64,000 nt of DNA from Rhodococcus sp. H36-A4 (GTDB lineage Bacteria > Actinomycetota > Actinomycetes > Mycobacteriales > Mycobacteriaceae): positions 620,001 to 684,000 of the forward strand of contig NZ_JAPVLQ010000002.1 of NCBI RefSeq assembly GCF_027158005.1, given 5' to 3'. This document shows positions 42,067-51,445 of the stretch, piece by piece. A model generated the notes under the pieces. The model saw only the letters and a program-made list of their open reading frames with translations. It made no database searches and had not been told where the DNA came from. A program made the translations under genes and the position numbers. Numbering within the stretch: the first letter of the stretch is position 1; each line of letters starts with the position of its first letter.

Positions 42067-42822
42067 ATGGGATTCATCCCGACCGCAGATCGCCTGATGC
42101 CCGAACTGACCCCCGCAGAAGAGATCGTCATGCTTGCCCGCACCCTGTGGGCCGAAGGCTACTGTGACCATCTCGCGGGACACATCACCTACGCGGTCGG
42201 CGACGGCACTCTTCTCTGCAACCCATGGCTGCTGACCTGGGAAGAATTCGGTCCCGAGGATGTACTCCGCATCGACCTCGACGGAAATCTGATCGAGGGC
42301 AAGTGGCCGGTGCCGCTGGGAATCCCGTTGCACCTCGCCCTGCACAAGGCGCGCCCGGACGTCACGTTCGCGCTGCACAATCACTCGGAGTACGGGACCG
42401 TCTGGGCCGATCTCAAAGAGATTCCGCCGATGCACGATCAGAGTTCGAGCCTGGGCGGAGGCGAGCTCGTCCTCGTCGACGAATACGACGGCGGAGTGGA
42501 CAATATGACCGCAGCCGCGGCTGCAATCCAGGGCGTCGGCGATGCGGATGTCGCACTCCTCGGTGGCCACGGCGTATTTGTCCTCGGCAGCACCGCCCGT
42601 GCGATCTACCTGCGCGCGGTGAGTCTCGAGATTCGCTGCAAGAATGCTTGGCTGACACGCGTCGCGGGTGGACCCGCGAAGACCTCGCTGCCCGACTGGT
42701 GGCTCAGCAACCAGTCTCGTAGCGACGGAAACGGCTACCACGGTTTCTGGGAGGCAGCAGTTCGTGCGGCGTTGCGGACCGAGCCAGAGTTGCTCGAAAA
42801 AATTGCTTCGGTGTCGGAGTGA
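42067..42822 (+). CDS. class II aldolase/adducin-family protein
   Basis: 251 residues with AAAAGGAG before the ATG. The zinc ligands are the two His in ALHNHSEYG and the His in LLGGHGVFV; an N-terminal LARTLWAEGYCDHLAGHITYAVGD segment is typical. Family members cleave or epimerise hydroxy-keto compounds, or decarboxylate. The substrate is unknown. It is the first gene of a plus-strand operon, and its stop overlaps the next start by 4 bp (GTGA). Confidence 0.9.
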   Translation: MGFIPTADRLMPELTPAEEIVMLARTLWAEGYCDHLAGHITYAVGDGTLLCNPWLLTWEEFGPEDVLRIDLDGNLIEGKWPVPLGIPLHLALHKARPDVTFALHNHSEYGTVWADLKEIPPMHDQSSSLGGGELVLVDEYDGGVDNMTAAAAAIQGVGDADVALLGGHGVFVLGSTARAIYLRAVSLEIRCKNAWLTRVAGGPAKTSLPDWWLSNQSRSDGNGYHGFWEAAVRAALRTEPELLEKIASVSE

Positions 42823-43754
42823 CACCTGCGCCCCCGAGCGCAGTCGTAGTACTGGTGCCGGATCAGCGGGGGATCGAAGCCTTCGATGGACTGCCCGGAA
42901 TAGAACCGATTCTCTGGGACCTGTCGAGCCCGCGCCCGGCCGGGGCCGACCGGGCCCAGGTCCTGGTGAGCCGCGGAGTCGCACCGGAGATCGCAGCGCA
43001 GATGCACACCGAACTGCCGAACCTACGCATGGTTCAGCTGTTCAGCGCCGGACGAGATGGTTGGACCGGCATCGTCCCGGCGGGTGTGGTGATTTCCGGA
43101 GCCGATCGGGCACATGGTGGTCCGGTCGCGGAATGGGTTGTGGCGCAACTGCTCAACCACTATCGGGACCTGGTGGGCTACCGCGCGAAGCAGAGTGCGC
43201 AGTCGTGGGAACGGCACCCCACCGGCACACTTGCCGGTAAACGAGTACTCGTACTCGGAGCCGGCGACATCGGCTCGAACGTCCAACAGAGAACTGTGCC
43301 CTTCGGCGCAGACGTGACCTTGGCTGCTCGTACCGCACGAGAGGGCGTGGTCGATCTCGTGCAAGCGCGGGCGATGCTGCACGAGCAGGATGTCGTCGTC
43401 CTGGCGCTCCCACTCACAGCGGACACCCAACACATGGTCGACGCGCCGTTCCTGACGGCAATGCGCCCCGGGAGTGTGTTGGTCAACGCAGGTCGAGGAC
43501 CGCTCGTCGACACCGACGCTCTGCTCGCCGCGCTTGAGGAACAACGGATCCACGCCATCCTCGACGTCACCGACCCGGAACCACTGCCGTCCGGGCATCC
43601 GCTCTGGACCGCTCCGGGCGTGGTGATCACACCGCACAGTGCGGCCATAACCGATGACACTGTCACCCGCTGCTGGGACGCCATCGTTCGAAATGTCAGT
43701 GAATTCGCAACTTCGACGAAATCTGTAGGAATTACGATGAGAGGTATGCCGTGA
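42819..43754 (+). CDS. D-2-hydroxyacid dehydrogenase
   Basis: 311 residues from GTG 42819. NAD-binding GAGDIGSNV near residue 147, catalytic Arg in VNAGRGPLVDTDALL, Glu in DVTDPEPLPSGHPLW and His in ITPHSAA: the complete triad of the family. It interconverts a 2-hydroxyacid and a 2-oxoacid with NAD(P). Translationally coupled to the aldolase upstream and to the solute-binding protein downstream (4-bp overlaps), it may process the aldolase product. Confidence 0.92.
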   Translation: MTPAPPSAVVVLVPDQRGIEAFDGLPGIEPILWDLSSPRPAGADRAQVLVSRGVAPEIAAQMHTELPNLRMVQLFSAGRDGWTGIVPAGVVISGADRAHGGPVAEWVVAQLLNHYRDLVGYRAKQSAQSWERHPTGTLAGKRVLVLGAGDIGSNVQQRTVPFGADVTLAARTAREGVVDLVQARAMLHEQDVVVLALPLTADTQHMVDAPFLTAMRPGSVLVNAGRGPLVDTDALLAALEEQRIHAILDVTDPEPLPSGHPLWTAPGVVITPHSAAITDDTVTRCWDAIVRNVSEFATSTKSVGITMRGMP

Positions 43755-45316
43755 AGGTTCGAAAGCAAGGTACGGCAAAGGTTCTGGGGGCGTCCGCCGC
43801 CGCACTCATGTTGTTGTCGGCATGTGGTGGTGGGGCTACCGGGGGCAGTACATCCAACTCGTCGGGCGAGATCGACCGGGACGCGGTCCTGCGGGTGACC
43901 ACCGCAGCTCCTTCCCGAAACCTCGACCCACATCTGCAGGCCAGCTACAGCGGGGTCAGCTACATGACGCCAATTTTCGACCGCCTGACGATGATCGACG
44001 GTGACGACAATGTGGTGCCCGGCCTTGCCTCATCGTGGGAATTCGCTCCGGATGGTTCCTACCTGGAACTCGCGCTGCGCGATGACGTCACGTTCAACGA
44101 CGGCACGCCGTTCGACGCGGCGGCTGTGGCCGCGAATATCCAGCGCGGCAAGACCTTGCCCGGCAGCACGGTAGTGAAGCCGCTCAGTGACATCACCGCG
44201 GTCGACGTCGTCGATCCCACCACGGTGCGCCTCCAGCTTGCTCCCGGCTCCGGCGTGGAACTGCCGAGCGTGTTCGGCACCAATGTGGGAATGATGATCA
44301 GTCCCAAAACGATCGAAGCCGCCACCGACATTCAGAACGATCCCGGCAAATCGGGTTCCGGCCCGTACGTCGTCACTGCCTACATTCCTCAGGAGTCGCT
44401 GACTCTGGCACGCGCGGACGACGACTACTGGGACGAGAAAGCCGGTCGTTTGAAGGGTATCGAGATCGTCGGAATGCCCGACGCCTCTACACGGCTCAAC
44501 GGTGTGCGTACCGGTGCGACCGATCTGACCTGGGTCAGCTCGGCGAACGAGATCGTCGAAGCCCAGAGCCTCGCCAAGCAGAGTGCACTCGGTGTCGAGG
44601 AAGTCGAGTTCCGAAATGTCCTCGGCCTGATGATGCGCGCGCAGGGTGACATGACCGACCCGGCCGTTCGACAGGCTGCAGCGCGGGCGATCGATCCGGC
44701 GGCCATCAGTGCGCTGTTCTCCGATACCTGCACCCCGTACCAGCAGATGTACCCCGAGAGCAGCTGGGCCGCGGACGGCTCCTACGAGTACCCCTACACC
44801 TACGACGAGGCCGAGGCCAAGAAGCTCGCCGGCGGATCGCCGACGATTGCCCTCACTTTTGCTGCGGGCACGAACACCGAGAAGCCCGCCAACGTGATCC
44901 AGTCGCAGCTCTCGCAGGTGGGATTCAACGCGACGCTGAACCCGGCGCCGATCACCCAGACGGAGCCGCGCTTCATCGCCGGTGATTTCGAGGCGATGGT
45001 CACCAACAGCTTCAGCCCGAAGATCGACCCCGAGGAGACGGTGGAAACCTACATCACCGGCGCCTACGGATTCGGTAACGGCAACGCCGAGATTGCCGCG
45101 AAGGCAAAGCAGGCTGCCGATCCCACACTGGCACAGGATGATCGCGCTGCGCTGTACAAGGAGATCTGGGCAATGGTGTTGGAGGAAGCACTGTTCGTTC
45201 CGATCTGCCACCAGACGAACGCGACCATTTACTCCGACAAGGTCGTCGACGCGGAGAACATGCCATGGGCGAACACCGGCACCTTTGATATCCGCACGGT
45301 GGCAATGGTCGAGTAA
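43751..45316 (+). CDS. solute-binding lipoprotein of Dpp-type ABC importer
   Basis: 521 residues. Signal peptide with lipobox MLLSAC (Cys25), then SBP_bac_5 features: LALRDDVTFNDGTPFDAAAVAANIQRG, KSGSGPYVVTAY and AVRQAAARAIDPAAI. It captures the substrate outside the membrane for the two permeases and two ATPases that follow directly. Although the family is named for peptides and nickel, a catabolic operon such as this suggests the pathway's own growth substrate as ligand. Confidence 0.93.
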   Translation: MKVRKQGTAKVLGASAAALMLLSACGGGATGGSTSNSSGEIDRDAVLRVTTAAPSRNLDPHLQASYSGVSYMTPIFDRLTMIDGDDNVVPGLASSWEFAPDGSYLELALRDDVTFNDGTPFDAAAVAANIQRGKTLPGSTVVKPLSDITAVDVVDPTTVRLQLAPGSGVELPSVFGTNVGMMISPKTIEAATDIQNDPGKSGSGPYVVTAYIPQESLTLARADDDYWDEKAGRLKGIEIVGMPDASTRLNGVRTGATDLTWVSSANEIVEAQSLAKQSALGVEEVEFRNVLGLMMRAQGDMTDPAVRQAAARAIDPAAISALFSDTCTPYQQMYPESSWAADGSYEYPYTYDEAEAKKLAGGSPTIALTFAAGTNTEKPANVIQSQLSQVGFNATLNPAPITQTEPRFIAGDFEAMVTNSFSPKIDPEETVETYITGAYGFGNGNAEIAAKAKQAADPTLAQDDRAALYKEIWAMVLEEALFVPICHQTNATIYSDKVVDAENMPWANTGTFDIRTVAMVE

Positions 45317-45363
45317 CACCCGCCTCGTACCCAGCCCGAGTTTTTCGACCCGAGAGGCAAGCC

Positions 45364-46305
45364 ATGTTGCGATACGGAGGCCAGCGACTGTTGGCCGCAG
45401 TGCCGCTGCTGCTGATAGTGCCGTTTCTGATTTTCGTGCTGATCGACCTCACTCCGGGAGATCCCGCCGTCGTGCTCGCCGGTGAGAACCCCACTCCCGA
45501 GCGGTTGGCGGCGATTCGCGAGAATCTGCGACTCGACGACAATGTGTTCGTTCGCTACGTGGACTGGGTCGGTGGGGTACTCCACGGAGACCTGGGCATG
45601 TCGTTCCTGTCGAATCAGTCGGTCACCGAGCTGATCAGCCGCCGGATGGCGACCACGATGTCGTTGGTTCTGTTCGCGATGGTCATCGCGGTGCTGGTCG
45701 GCGGTCTTCTCGGCATCGTGGCGGCCATCCGGCCGGGCGGGGTGATCGATCGAGCGGTCAACGTGGTGGCATCCATCGCCATTGCAATCCCCGCGTTCTG
45801 GTTCGGACTGGTTCTCGTCTCGCTGTTCGCAGTGAGCAACCAGATTTTTCCCGCGTTCGGCTACGTACCGTTGTCCGAGGGCGTGGTCCCGTGGCTGCAA
45901 CACCTGGTGTTGCCGGGCATAGCGTTGGCGCTTCTGCCCGCCGCCGAGGTGACGCTGCAGTTGCGATCAGCGCTCGGCAAGGTGCTCGAGAGCGACTACA
46001 TTCTCAACGCCGAGGCACGCGGGTTGTCCAAGTCGAGTGTCATGTTCAAGCATGCACTCAAGAACGCATGCATCCCCGTGGTCACCGTTTTGGGCTTCCG
46101 AGTCTCCGAGGTGCTCGGCGGTGCAGTGACCATCGAGATCATCTACGGCATGCCGGGACTGGGCAGCCTCGCTGTCGACAGCGTGCAGAACCACGACATA
46201 CCGGTGCTCTTGGGATTCGTCCTGTTCACCACGATCGTAGTGGTGTTGGTGAACCTTCTGGTGGACATCTCCTACGGCTACTTCAACCCGAAAGTTCGCT
46301 CATGA
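45364..46305 (+). CDS. ABC transporter permease, DppB type
   Basis: 313 residues with six transmembrane segments. The N-terminal GQRLLAAVPLLLIVPFLIFVLIDL segment and PGDPAV are typical of DppB/OppB; the EAA loop is EARGLSKSSVMFKHALKNACIPV. It forms the translocation channel with the next gene product. ATG 45364 follows a GAGAGGCAAG leader. The stop overlaps the next ATG. Confidence 0.94.
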   Translation: MLRYGGQRLLAAVPLLLIVPFLIFVLIDLTPGDPAVVLAGENPTPERLAAIRENLRLDDNVFVRYVDWVGGVLHGDLGMSFLSNQSVTELISRRMATTMSLVLFAMVIAVLVGGLLGIVAAIRPGGVIDRAVNVVASIAIAIPAFWFGLVLVSLFAVSNQIFPAFGYVPLSEGVVPWLQHLVLPGIALALLPAAEVTLQLRSALGKVLESDYILNAEARGLSKSSVMFKHALKNACIPVVTVLGFRVSEVLGGAVTIEIIYGMPGLGSLAVDSVQNHDIPVLLGFVLFTTIVVVLVNLLVDISYGYFNPKVRS

Positions 46306-47189
46306 CAACGCAGTCAGACGAAGAGCCGAAGACCGCGCCACGCAAATCAGGTGGTGTGCTCAGCGGGCTGCGTCGACGGCCGGCTGCACTGATAGCTCTG
46401 GTGTTCGTGGTTGCGCTGGCCTTGATGGCCATCTTCGCCCCATGGATCGCCCCGTACGACCCGTACGCGCAAGACCTGCTCGACAGGCTCTCGCCGCCGA
46501 GCGCCGAGCATTGGCTGGGTACCGATGACTACGGCCGGGATGCGTTGAGCCGGTTGATCTTCGGAGCACGAATCTCGTTGACTGCCGCACTACAGGCGGT
46601 GGGTCTAGCGTTGGTGCTGGGCCTGCCGTTGGGGGTGATCGCCGGTTACGTCGGCGGATGGATCAACACCGTGCTGACCAGAATCATGGATGCGCTGATG
46701 AGTGCCCCCGCACTGGTACTGGCCATCACCATCGTGGCGGTGCTCGGTTCCGGAATCACCAACGCGATGATAGCCGTCGGATTGGTGATGACGCCGCGGT
46801 TCTTCCGTGTCGCGAGGGCCTCTACGATGGACGTGCGTCACGAGACGTACATCGAATCCGCTGTGGCACTGGGATGTCGGCCGATCCGCGTGATCGTGCG
46901 GCACGTCCTGCCGAATGTGATGCCGCCCGTGGTGCTGGTGATCTCGGTATCTCTCGGTTCGGCTGTGGCCGCGGAGGCTTCGTTGAGCTTCTTGGGTCTC
47001 GGTGCCAAGGCGCCGGCCGCGAGCTGGGGCTCCATGCTCAGCACGGCAGCATCGAATATGCAGCTCGCCCCGTATCTCGTGTGGCCACCCGGAGTCATGA
47101 TCTTTCTGGCAGTACTTGCTTTCACCTACCTCGGTGACGGTGTGCGACGAGCGATGGTGAGGAGCCGAAGTGGTAGCGAAGATGCTTGA
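46302..47189 (+). CDS. ABC transporter permease, DppC type
   Basis: 295 residues from ATG 46302 (4-bp overlap with the previous gene). It has an N-terminal cytoplasmic tail, then six transmembrane segments. HWLGTDDYGRDALSRLIFGARISL is the DppC hallmark, and the EAA loop is ESAVALGCRPIRVIVRHVLPNVM. Partner of the DppB-type permease. Its 3' end overlaps the ATPase gene by about 20 bp. Confidence 0.94.
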   Translation: MTTQSDEEPKTAPRKSGGVLSGLRRRPAALIALVFVVALALMAIFAPWIAPYDPYAQDLLDRLSPPSAEHWLGTDDYGRDALSRLIFGARISLTAALQAVGLALVLGLPLGVIAGYVGGWINTVLTRIMDALMSAPALVLAITIVAVLGSGITNAMIAVGLVMTPRFFRVARASTMDVRHETYIESAVALGCRPIRVIVRHVLPNVMPPVVLVISVSLGSAVAAEASLSFLGLGAKAPAASWGSMLSTAASNMQLAPYLVWPPGVMIFLAVLAFTYLGDGVRRAMVRSRSGSEDA

Positions 47190-48225
47190 CAAGAACTCGA
47201 TGGAAAACTCTGCCCGGAAAGACTCACCGCTCCTGCAGGTCAAGGACCTGACGGTGCAATTCCCCGCGGGTCGCGGCAAGTGGCTGACCGCAGTGGACGG
47301 AGTCTCGTTCGACCTCGCAGCCGGTGAATCCGTCGCTCTGGTCGGTGAATCCGGTTCGGGCAAGACCGTGACCTCGCTGGCACTTATGGGGTTGACCGGC
47401 AGAACCGGGGGCCGACTCGCGCCGGGCTCCCAGGTGGTGTTCGACGGCCAGGATTTGACCGCCGCGCCCGACCGCGTCTGGCGGGACCTTCGCGGCGGTG
47501 GAATGGGAATGATCTTCCAGCAGCCGATTCGTAGCCTCAATCCGGCGTTCACCGTCGGTGACCAGATCGCCGAGTCGGTCCGCCGACACCTCGGACTGGG
47601 CCGTAAGGCCGCGATGACGAAAGCCGTCGAAATGTTGGAATTGGTCCAGATCCCCAGGGCCGCAGACAGAGTCGACGAGTATCCCCATGCATTCAGTGGC
47701 GGCATGTGCCAGCGGGTCATGATCGCGATGGTGATGGCCAGCAATCCAAGAATGCTCATCGCCGACGAGCCGACCACCGCCCTGGATGTGACGGTGCAGG
47801 CGACAATCCTGTCCTTGCTTCGGGATCTGCAGGAACAGACGGGCGTGGCGATGCTGTTCGTCAGCCACGACCTCGCCGTCGTCGCCGAACTCTGCCAGAA
47901 GGTCATCGTCATGTACGCCGGAGAGAGCGCCGAAGAGGGCAAGATCGACGACGTATTCTTCCGTCCGGCTCACCCGTACACCTCGGGCCTGCTTGCCTCT
48001 ATCCCGCAGCCGAACTCCGGTACACGGCGTCGACTCTCCGCAATTCCAGGTGGCATTCCCGCCGCCGCGGACTGGCCGTCCGGTTGCCGGTTCTTCGATC
48101 GCTGTGAGTACGCGAAGCCGGGCCTGTGCGATGCGGTGCATCCGTCGATGACTCAGGTGGACGGCACCAGCCATGCGCGCTGCGTGCGCGCCTCCGAACT
48201 GACACTTGCCGGGGTGAGGATCTGA
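47170..48225 (+). CDS. ABC transporter ATP-binding protein, DppD type
   Basis: About 340-351 residues; starts at GTG 47170, ATG 47182 or ATG 47200 are possible. Walker A GESGSGKT, Q-loop IFQQP, signature FSGGMCQRV, Walker B MLIADEP followed by TTALD, and H-loop VSHDLAV. The C-terminal oligopeptide-transporter extension with Cys residues (CRFFDRCEYAKPGLCDAV) is present. Powers the importer with the DppF-type partner. Confidence 0.95.
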   Translation: MVAKMLDKNSMENSARKDSPLLQVKDLTVQFPAGRGKWLTAVDGVSFDLAAGESVALVGESGSGKTVTSLALMGLTGRTGGRLAPGSQVVFDGQDLTAAPDRVWRDLRGGGMGMIFQQPIRSLNPAFTVGDQIAESVRRHLGLGRKAAMTKAVEMLELVQIPRAADRVDEYPHAFSGGMCQRVMIAMVMASNPRMLIADEPTTALDVTVQATILSLLRDLQEQTGVAMLFVSHDLAVVAELCQKVIVMYAGESAEEGKIDDVFFRPAHPYTSGLLASIPQPNSGTRRRLSAIPGGIPAAADWPSGCRFFDRCEYAKPGLCDAVHPSMTQVDGTSHARCVRASELTLAGVRI

Positions 48226-49040
48226 TGAGCCTTCTCGAAGTATCGAACGTGTCCAAGACCTTCGACTCGGGCCGAAACTGGTGGGGCCGGCCGAAACCGG
48301 GCGCCCCCTCGGTCAGTGGCGTCAGTTTCACGCTCGAGGCCGGTGAATGTCTGGCCGTCGTCGGGGAATCCGGCGCGGGAAAGTCGACGGTCGGGCGCAT
48401 CGTGCTGCGGTTGATCGAGCCCGACACCGGCACGATCACGTTCGACGGTGAAGACGTACGTGCTGCCAAACCAGCAGCACTGCGTCAGATGCGACGTGGA
48501 ATGCAGATGATCTTCCAGGATCCCCACAGCTGCCTGAACCCGCGGATGACCATCGGGGAAGCTGTGGCCGAGCCGTTGGTCGTGCACACCGATCTCGATC
48601 GGACCGCGCGTGCGAAGGCCGTGCGCGAGCTGTTGAGCAAGGTGCACATCGGCTCTCGCTACCTGGACCGCTACCCATCGGAGCTGTCCGGCGGGCAACT
48701 CCAGCGTGTCGCGATCGCCAGGGCGTTGACATTGAGCCCGAAGATGATCGTCTGCGACGAGCCGGTGGCTGCATTGGACGTCTCGGTGCGCGCGCAGGTG
48801 CTCAACCTGCTTCGTGACCTGCAGGACGAGCTGGGTTTGGCCTACCTGTTCATCGGCCACGACCTCGCACTGATCGAAGTGATCGCAGACCGGGTGCTGG
48901 TGATGGCCGCAGGCAAAATCGTGGAGTCGGGCGTAGTGGCGGACGTCTTCGCGAATCCTCAGGAGCAATACACCCGCACGCTGCTCGACGCGATCCCCGT
49001 CCCGATCCCTCGACTGGCCAGGACCGTCGAAACCAGTTGA
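48225..49040 (+). CDS. ABC transporter ATP-binding protein, DppF type
   Basis: 271 residues from ATG 48225 (TGATG overlap with the DppD gene). Walker A GESGAGKS, Q-loop IFQDP, signature LSGGQLQRV, Walker B MIVCDEPVAALD, and H-loop IGHDLALIEV. Completes the five-gene importer. A 40-bp AT-rich gap with no clear terminator separates it from the acyl-CoA dehydrogenase, so read-through into the catabolic genes is likely. Confidence 0.95.
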   Translation: MSLLEVSNVSKTFDSGRNWWGRPKPGAPSVSGVSFTLEAGECLAVVGESGAGKSTVGRIVLRLIEPDTGTITFDGEDVRAAKPAALRQMRRGMQMIFQDPHSCLNPRMTIGEAVAEPLVVHTDLDRTARAKAVRELLSKVHIGSRYLDRYPSELSGGQLQRVAIARALTLSPKMIVCDEPVAALDVSVRAQVLNLLRDLQDELGLAYLFIGHDLALIEVIADRVLVMAAGKIVESGVVADVFANPQEQYTRTLLDAIPVPIPRLARTVETS

Positions 49041-49080
49041 TTTCTTATTTTGATTTTCACCCTATCGAAAGCTGTGAGGC

Positions 49081-50259
49081 ATGGATTTCCAGTTGGACGC
49101 AGACCAGAAGCGCTGGCTCGAGGAGGTACGCGCGTTCCTCGGGGAGAATGTCACCCCCGCACTGCGCGCCGAAATGGCAGAGCACGACATCGAGTTCCTC
49201 GGTGGCGAGGTCACCGCGTTCCGTAAGAAGATCGGTGACAAGGGCTGGTTCGGGCTGAACTGGCCCAAGGAGTTCGGTGGACTGGGGCTGGGTGCGGTCT
49301 ATCAGCATCTTCTGGTCAGTGAGTTCGAGTACTGGGGCGTCCCCGGGCCGGACCTCACTGTCACCTCGGTAGCACCGATGATCATGAGAAATGGCACCGC
49401 TCGCAACCGGGAAGAGTTCTTGCCGCCGATCGCGCGCGGTGAGATGACCTGTGCGGTCGGCTATTCCGAGCCCGATGCCGGTACCGACCTCGCAAGCCTG
49501 CGGACCACCGCGGTGCTCGACGGTGACGAGTGGGTGATCAACGGATCCAAGATCTGGAACAGCATGGCGCAGCGCGTCACCCACGAGTGGCTGTGTGTGC
49601 GCACTGACAAGGACGTGCCCAAGCACAAGGGCATCTCGGTGATCATCGTGCCCATCGACGCACCCGGCATCACCATCCGTCCGATCATGGCGTGGTCGGA
49701 TTACCGCACCAACGAGACGTTCTTCGACAACGTCCGGGTGCCGGTGACCAACCTGATCGGTGAGGTCAACCAGGGCTGGCGCTACATCATCGGCGCACTG
49801 GACCTCGAACGCGGTGCCCTGACCAACGTCGGCGACCTGCGTCGATCGGTGGACGAGCTCATCGGCCTGGCCAAGGACGAGCGTGCGGACGGTCTTCGGC
49901 CGATCGACGACCCGGCGCTACGTCGCAAGATCGCACAGCTCGACGCCGAGGTGGAGGCGGCCCGGCTGATGGGCTTCGAGGCCTCGTCACTGCTCGAGGA
50001 CGGCATCATTCCGTCGGTACTGGTCAGCGCCGAGAAGATCTACTCGAGTGAGCTGCGCCAGCGCATCGCCGACGTCGGTACCCAGGTACTCGGCATGGCG
50101 GGTGTTCTTGCGATCGGTACCGAGGGTGCCCCGCTCGATGGAAAGTTCGAACGGCTCTACCGCGCCGCACCGCTGCTGCGGTTCGGTGCAGGTGCCAACG
50201 AAGTGCTCAGAGACGTCATCGCCCAGCGTGGGCACGGCTTGCCGCGCGGCGGACGATGA
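49081..50259 (+). CDS. acyl-CoA dehydrogenase, first of a pair
   Basis: 392 residues. GYSEPDAGTDLASLRTTAVLDGDEWVINGSKIWNS is the FAD/substrate-binding core; the C-terminal domain has LDAEVEAARLMGFEASSLLEDG and LLRFGAGANEVLRDVIAQRG. In Mycobacteriales such side-by-side genes often encode alpha2beta2 heterotetramers with one active-site set per dimer, used on bulky CoA thioesters. The second member follows 37 bp downstream. Confidence 0.93.
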   Translation: MDFQLDADQKRWLEEVRAFLGENVTPALRAEMAEHDIEFLGGEVTAFRKKIGDKGWFGLNWPKEFGGLGLGAVYQHLLVSEFEYWGVPGPDLTVTSVAPMIMRNGTARNREEFLPPIARGEMTCAVGYSEPDAGTDLASLRTTAVLDGDEWVINGSKIWNSMAQRVTHEWLCVRTDKDVPKHKGISVIIVPIDAPGITIRPIMAWSDYRTNETFFDNVRVPVTNLIGEVNQGWRYIIGALDLERGALTNVGDLRRSVDELIGLAKDERADGLRPIDDPALRRKIAQLDAEVEAARLMGFEASSLLEDGIIPSVLVSAEKIYSSELRQRIADVGTQVLGMAGVLAIGTEGAPLDGKFERLYRAAPLLRFGAGANEVLRDVIAQRGHGLPRGGR

Positions 50260-50296
50260 CCATGAGCTGCGTAGACGAGATCAAGAGGAGAAAGTC

Positions 50297-51445
50297 ATGA
50301 GACTCGTTCCCACGGAGGAGCAGTCGGAATTGCGAGCGGTTCTCCGTTCGCTGTTCGTCAAGGAGTGCACGCCCGATCTGGTGCGTAAGTGGAAAGCTGC
50401 CGGTTCCGAATCGTCCGGGACAGTGTTCCCGGACTCGCTCTGGCGCGCACTGACCGAGATGGGCGTGTTCGGTTTGGCGCTCGAAGAAGAGCTCGGCGGC
50501 GCCGGTGCCACGCTCAACGAGCTCGGCATCTTCTACTCCGAGGCCGGACGGGCACTGTGCCCGTCCATCGTCTACAGCACGCTGGCGTTCGGCATCGCGC
50601 TGGACCGACTGGCCGGTCAGGAGATGCGCGAGCAGTACCTTCCGCGTCTTGCGGCGGGCGAACTGCGGGCCGGGGTTGCACTCTGGGACGCCGCCGACGC
50701 CCACAATGTGAGTCCCACCCTGACGGCGACGCGCGCAGACGGAGGCTGGGCGCTCAGCGGACTCCTGCCGTTCGTGGAGAACGCAGAGCTGGCCGAACTC
50801 CTGCTCGTGACTGCCACCGCGACCGTGTTCGCGGAGCCGAACCGAGTGCTCGGCTTGCTCGTCGAGCCAGGCGGGCAGGGATGGACGAGTACGTGGCAGC
50901 CGACCATCGCAGGTGAGCACCAGTACCGCGTCGAGCTCGACGAGCTCTTCGTGCCGGACGAGCGGGTTCTTGCCGGCAATGCCGGGCTGGCGCTCGTCGA
51001 GGTGCGGTGGGTGGCAGACGTGGTCACCGCTTTGCAGTGCGTGGAAATGTCCGGCGGCGGCGCTGCCGTGCTGGAGCGGACCGTGGATTACGTGCGTACC
51101 CGCGAGCAGTTCGGACGCCCGATCGGCATCTTCCAGGCGGTCCAGCACATCGTGGCCGACATTCACATCGCACTCGAGGCGTCGCGACTGTCCGCAGATT
51201 CGGCAGTCTGGTGGCTCGCACGCGGCGAGCAGGCCGGCCGCAACGTGGCGATTGCCAAGATGCACGCCAGCGAGGCCTACAAGTGGGCAACGCTCAACGC
51301 ACACCAGGTCCACGGCGGAATGGGGTACGTCCGAGAGACGGACCTGCATCTGTGGTCCGAGCGGGCCAAAGTATCGGAGATCCGCGGCGGTACGGCAGAT
51401 GTGGCCGCACGCTGGCTAGAGGAGGAGATCGGCCTTGTCCATTGA
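50297..51445 (+). CDS. acyl-CoA dehydrogenase, second of a pair
   Basis: 382 residues from ATG 50297 with AGAGGAG upstream. More diverged than its partner: FGLALEEELGGAGATLNELGIFYSEAGRAL, a shortened mid-domain (GVALWDAADAHNVSPTL), and the C-terminal YVRTREQFGRPIGIFQAVQHIVADIHIALEASR and HAHQVHGGMGYVRETDLHLW-like regions. It likely forms a heteromer with the gene at 49081. The TTG start of the next gene overlaps its end. Confidence 0.92.
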   Translation: MRLVPTEEQSELRAVLRSLFVKECTPDLVRKWKAAGSESSGTVFPDSLWRALTEMGVFGLALEEELGGAGATLNELGIFYSEAGRALCPSIVYSTLAFGIALDRLAGQEMREQYLPRLAAGELRAGVALWDAADAHNVSPTLTATRADGGWALSGLLPFVENAELAELLLVTATATVFAEPNRVLGLLVEPGGQGWTSTWQPTIAGEHQYRVELDELFVPDERVLAGNAGLALVEVRWVADVVTALQCVEMSGGGAAVLERTVDYVRTREQFGRPIGIFQAVQHIVADIHIALEASRLSADSAVWWLARGEQAGRNVAIAKMHASEAYKWATLNAHQVHGGMGYVRETDLHLWSERAKVSEIRGGTADVAARWLEEEIGLVH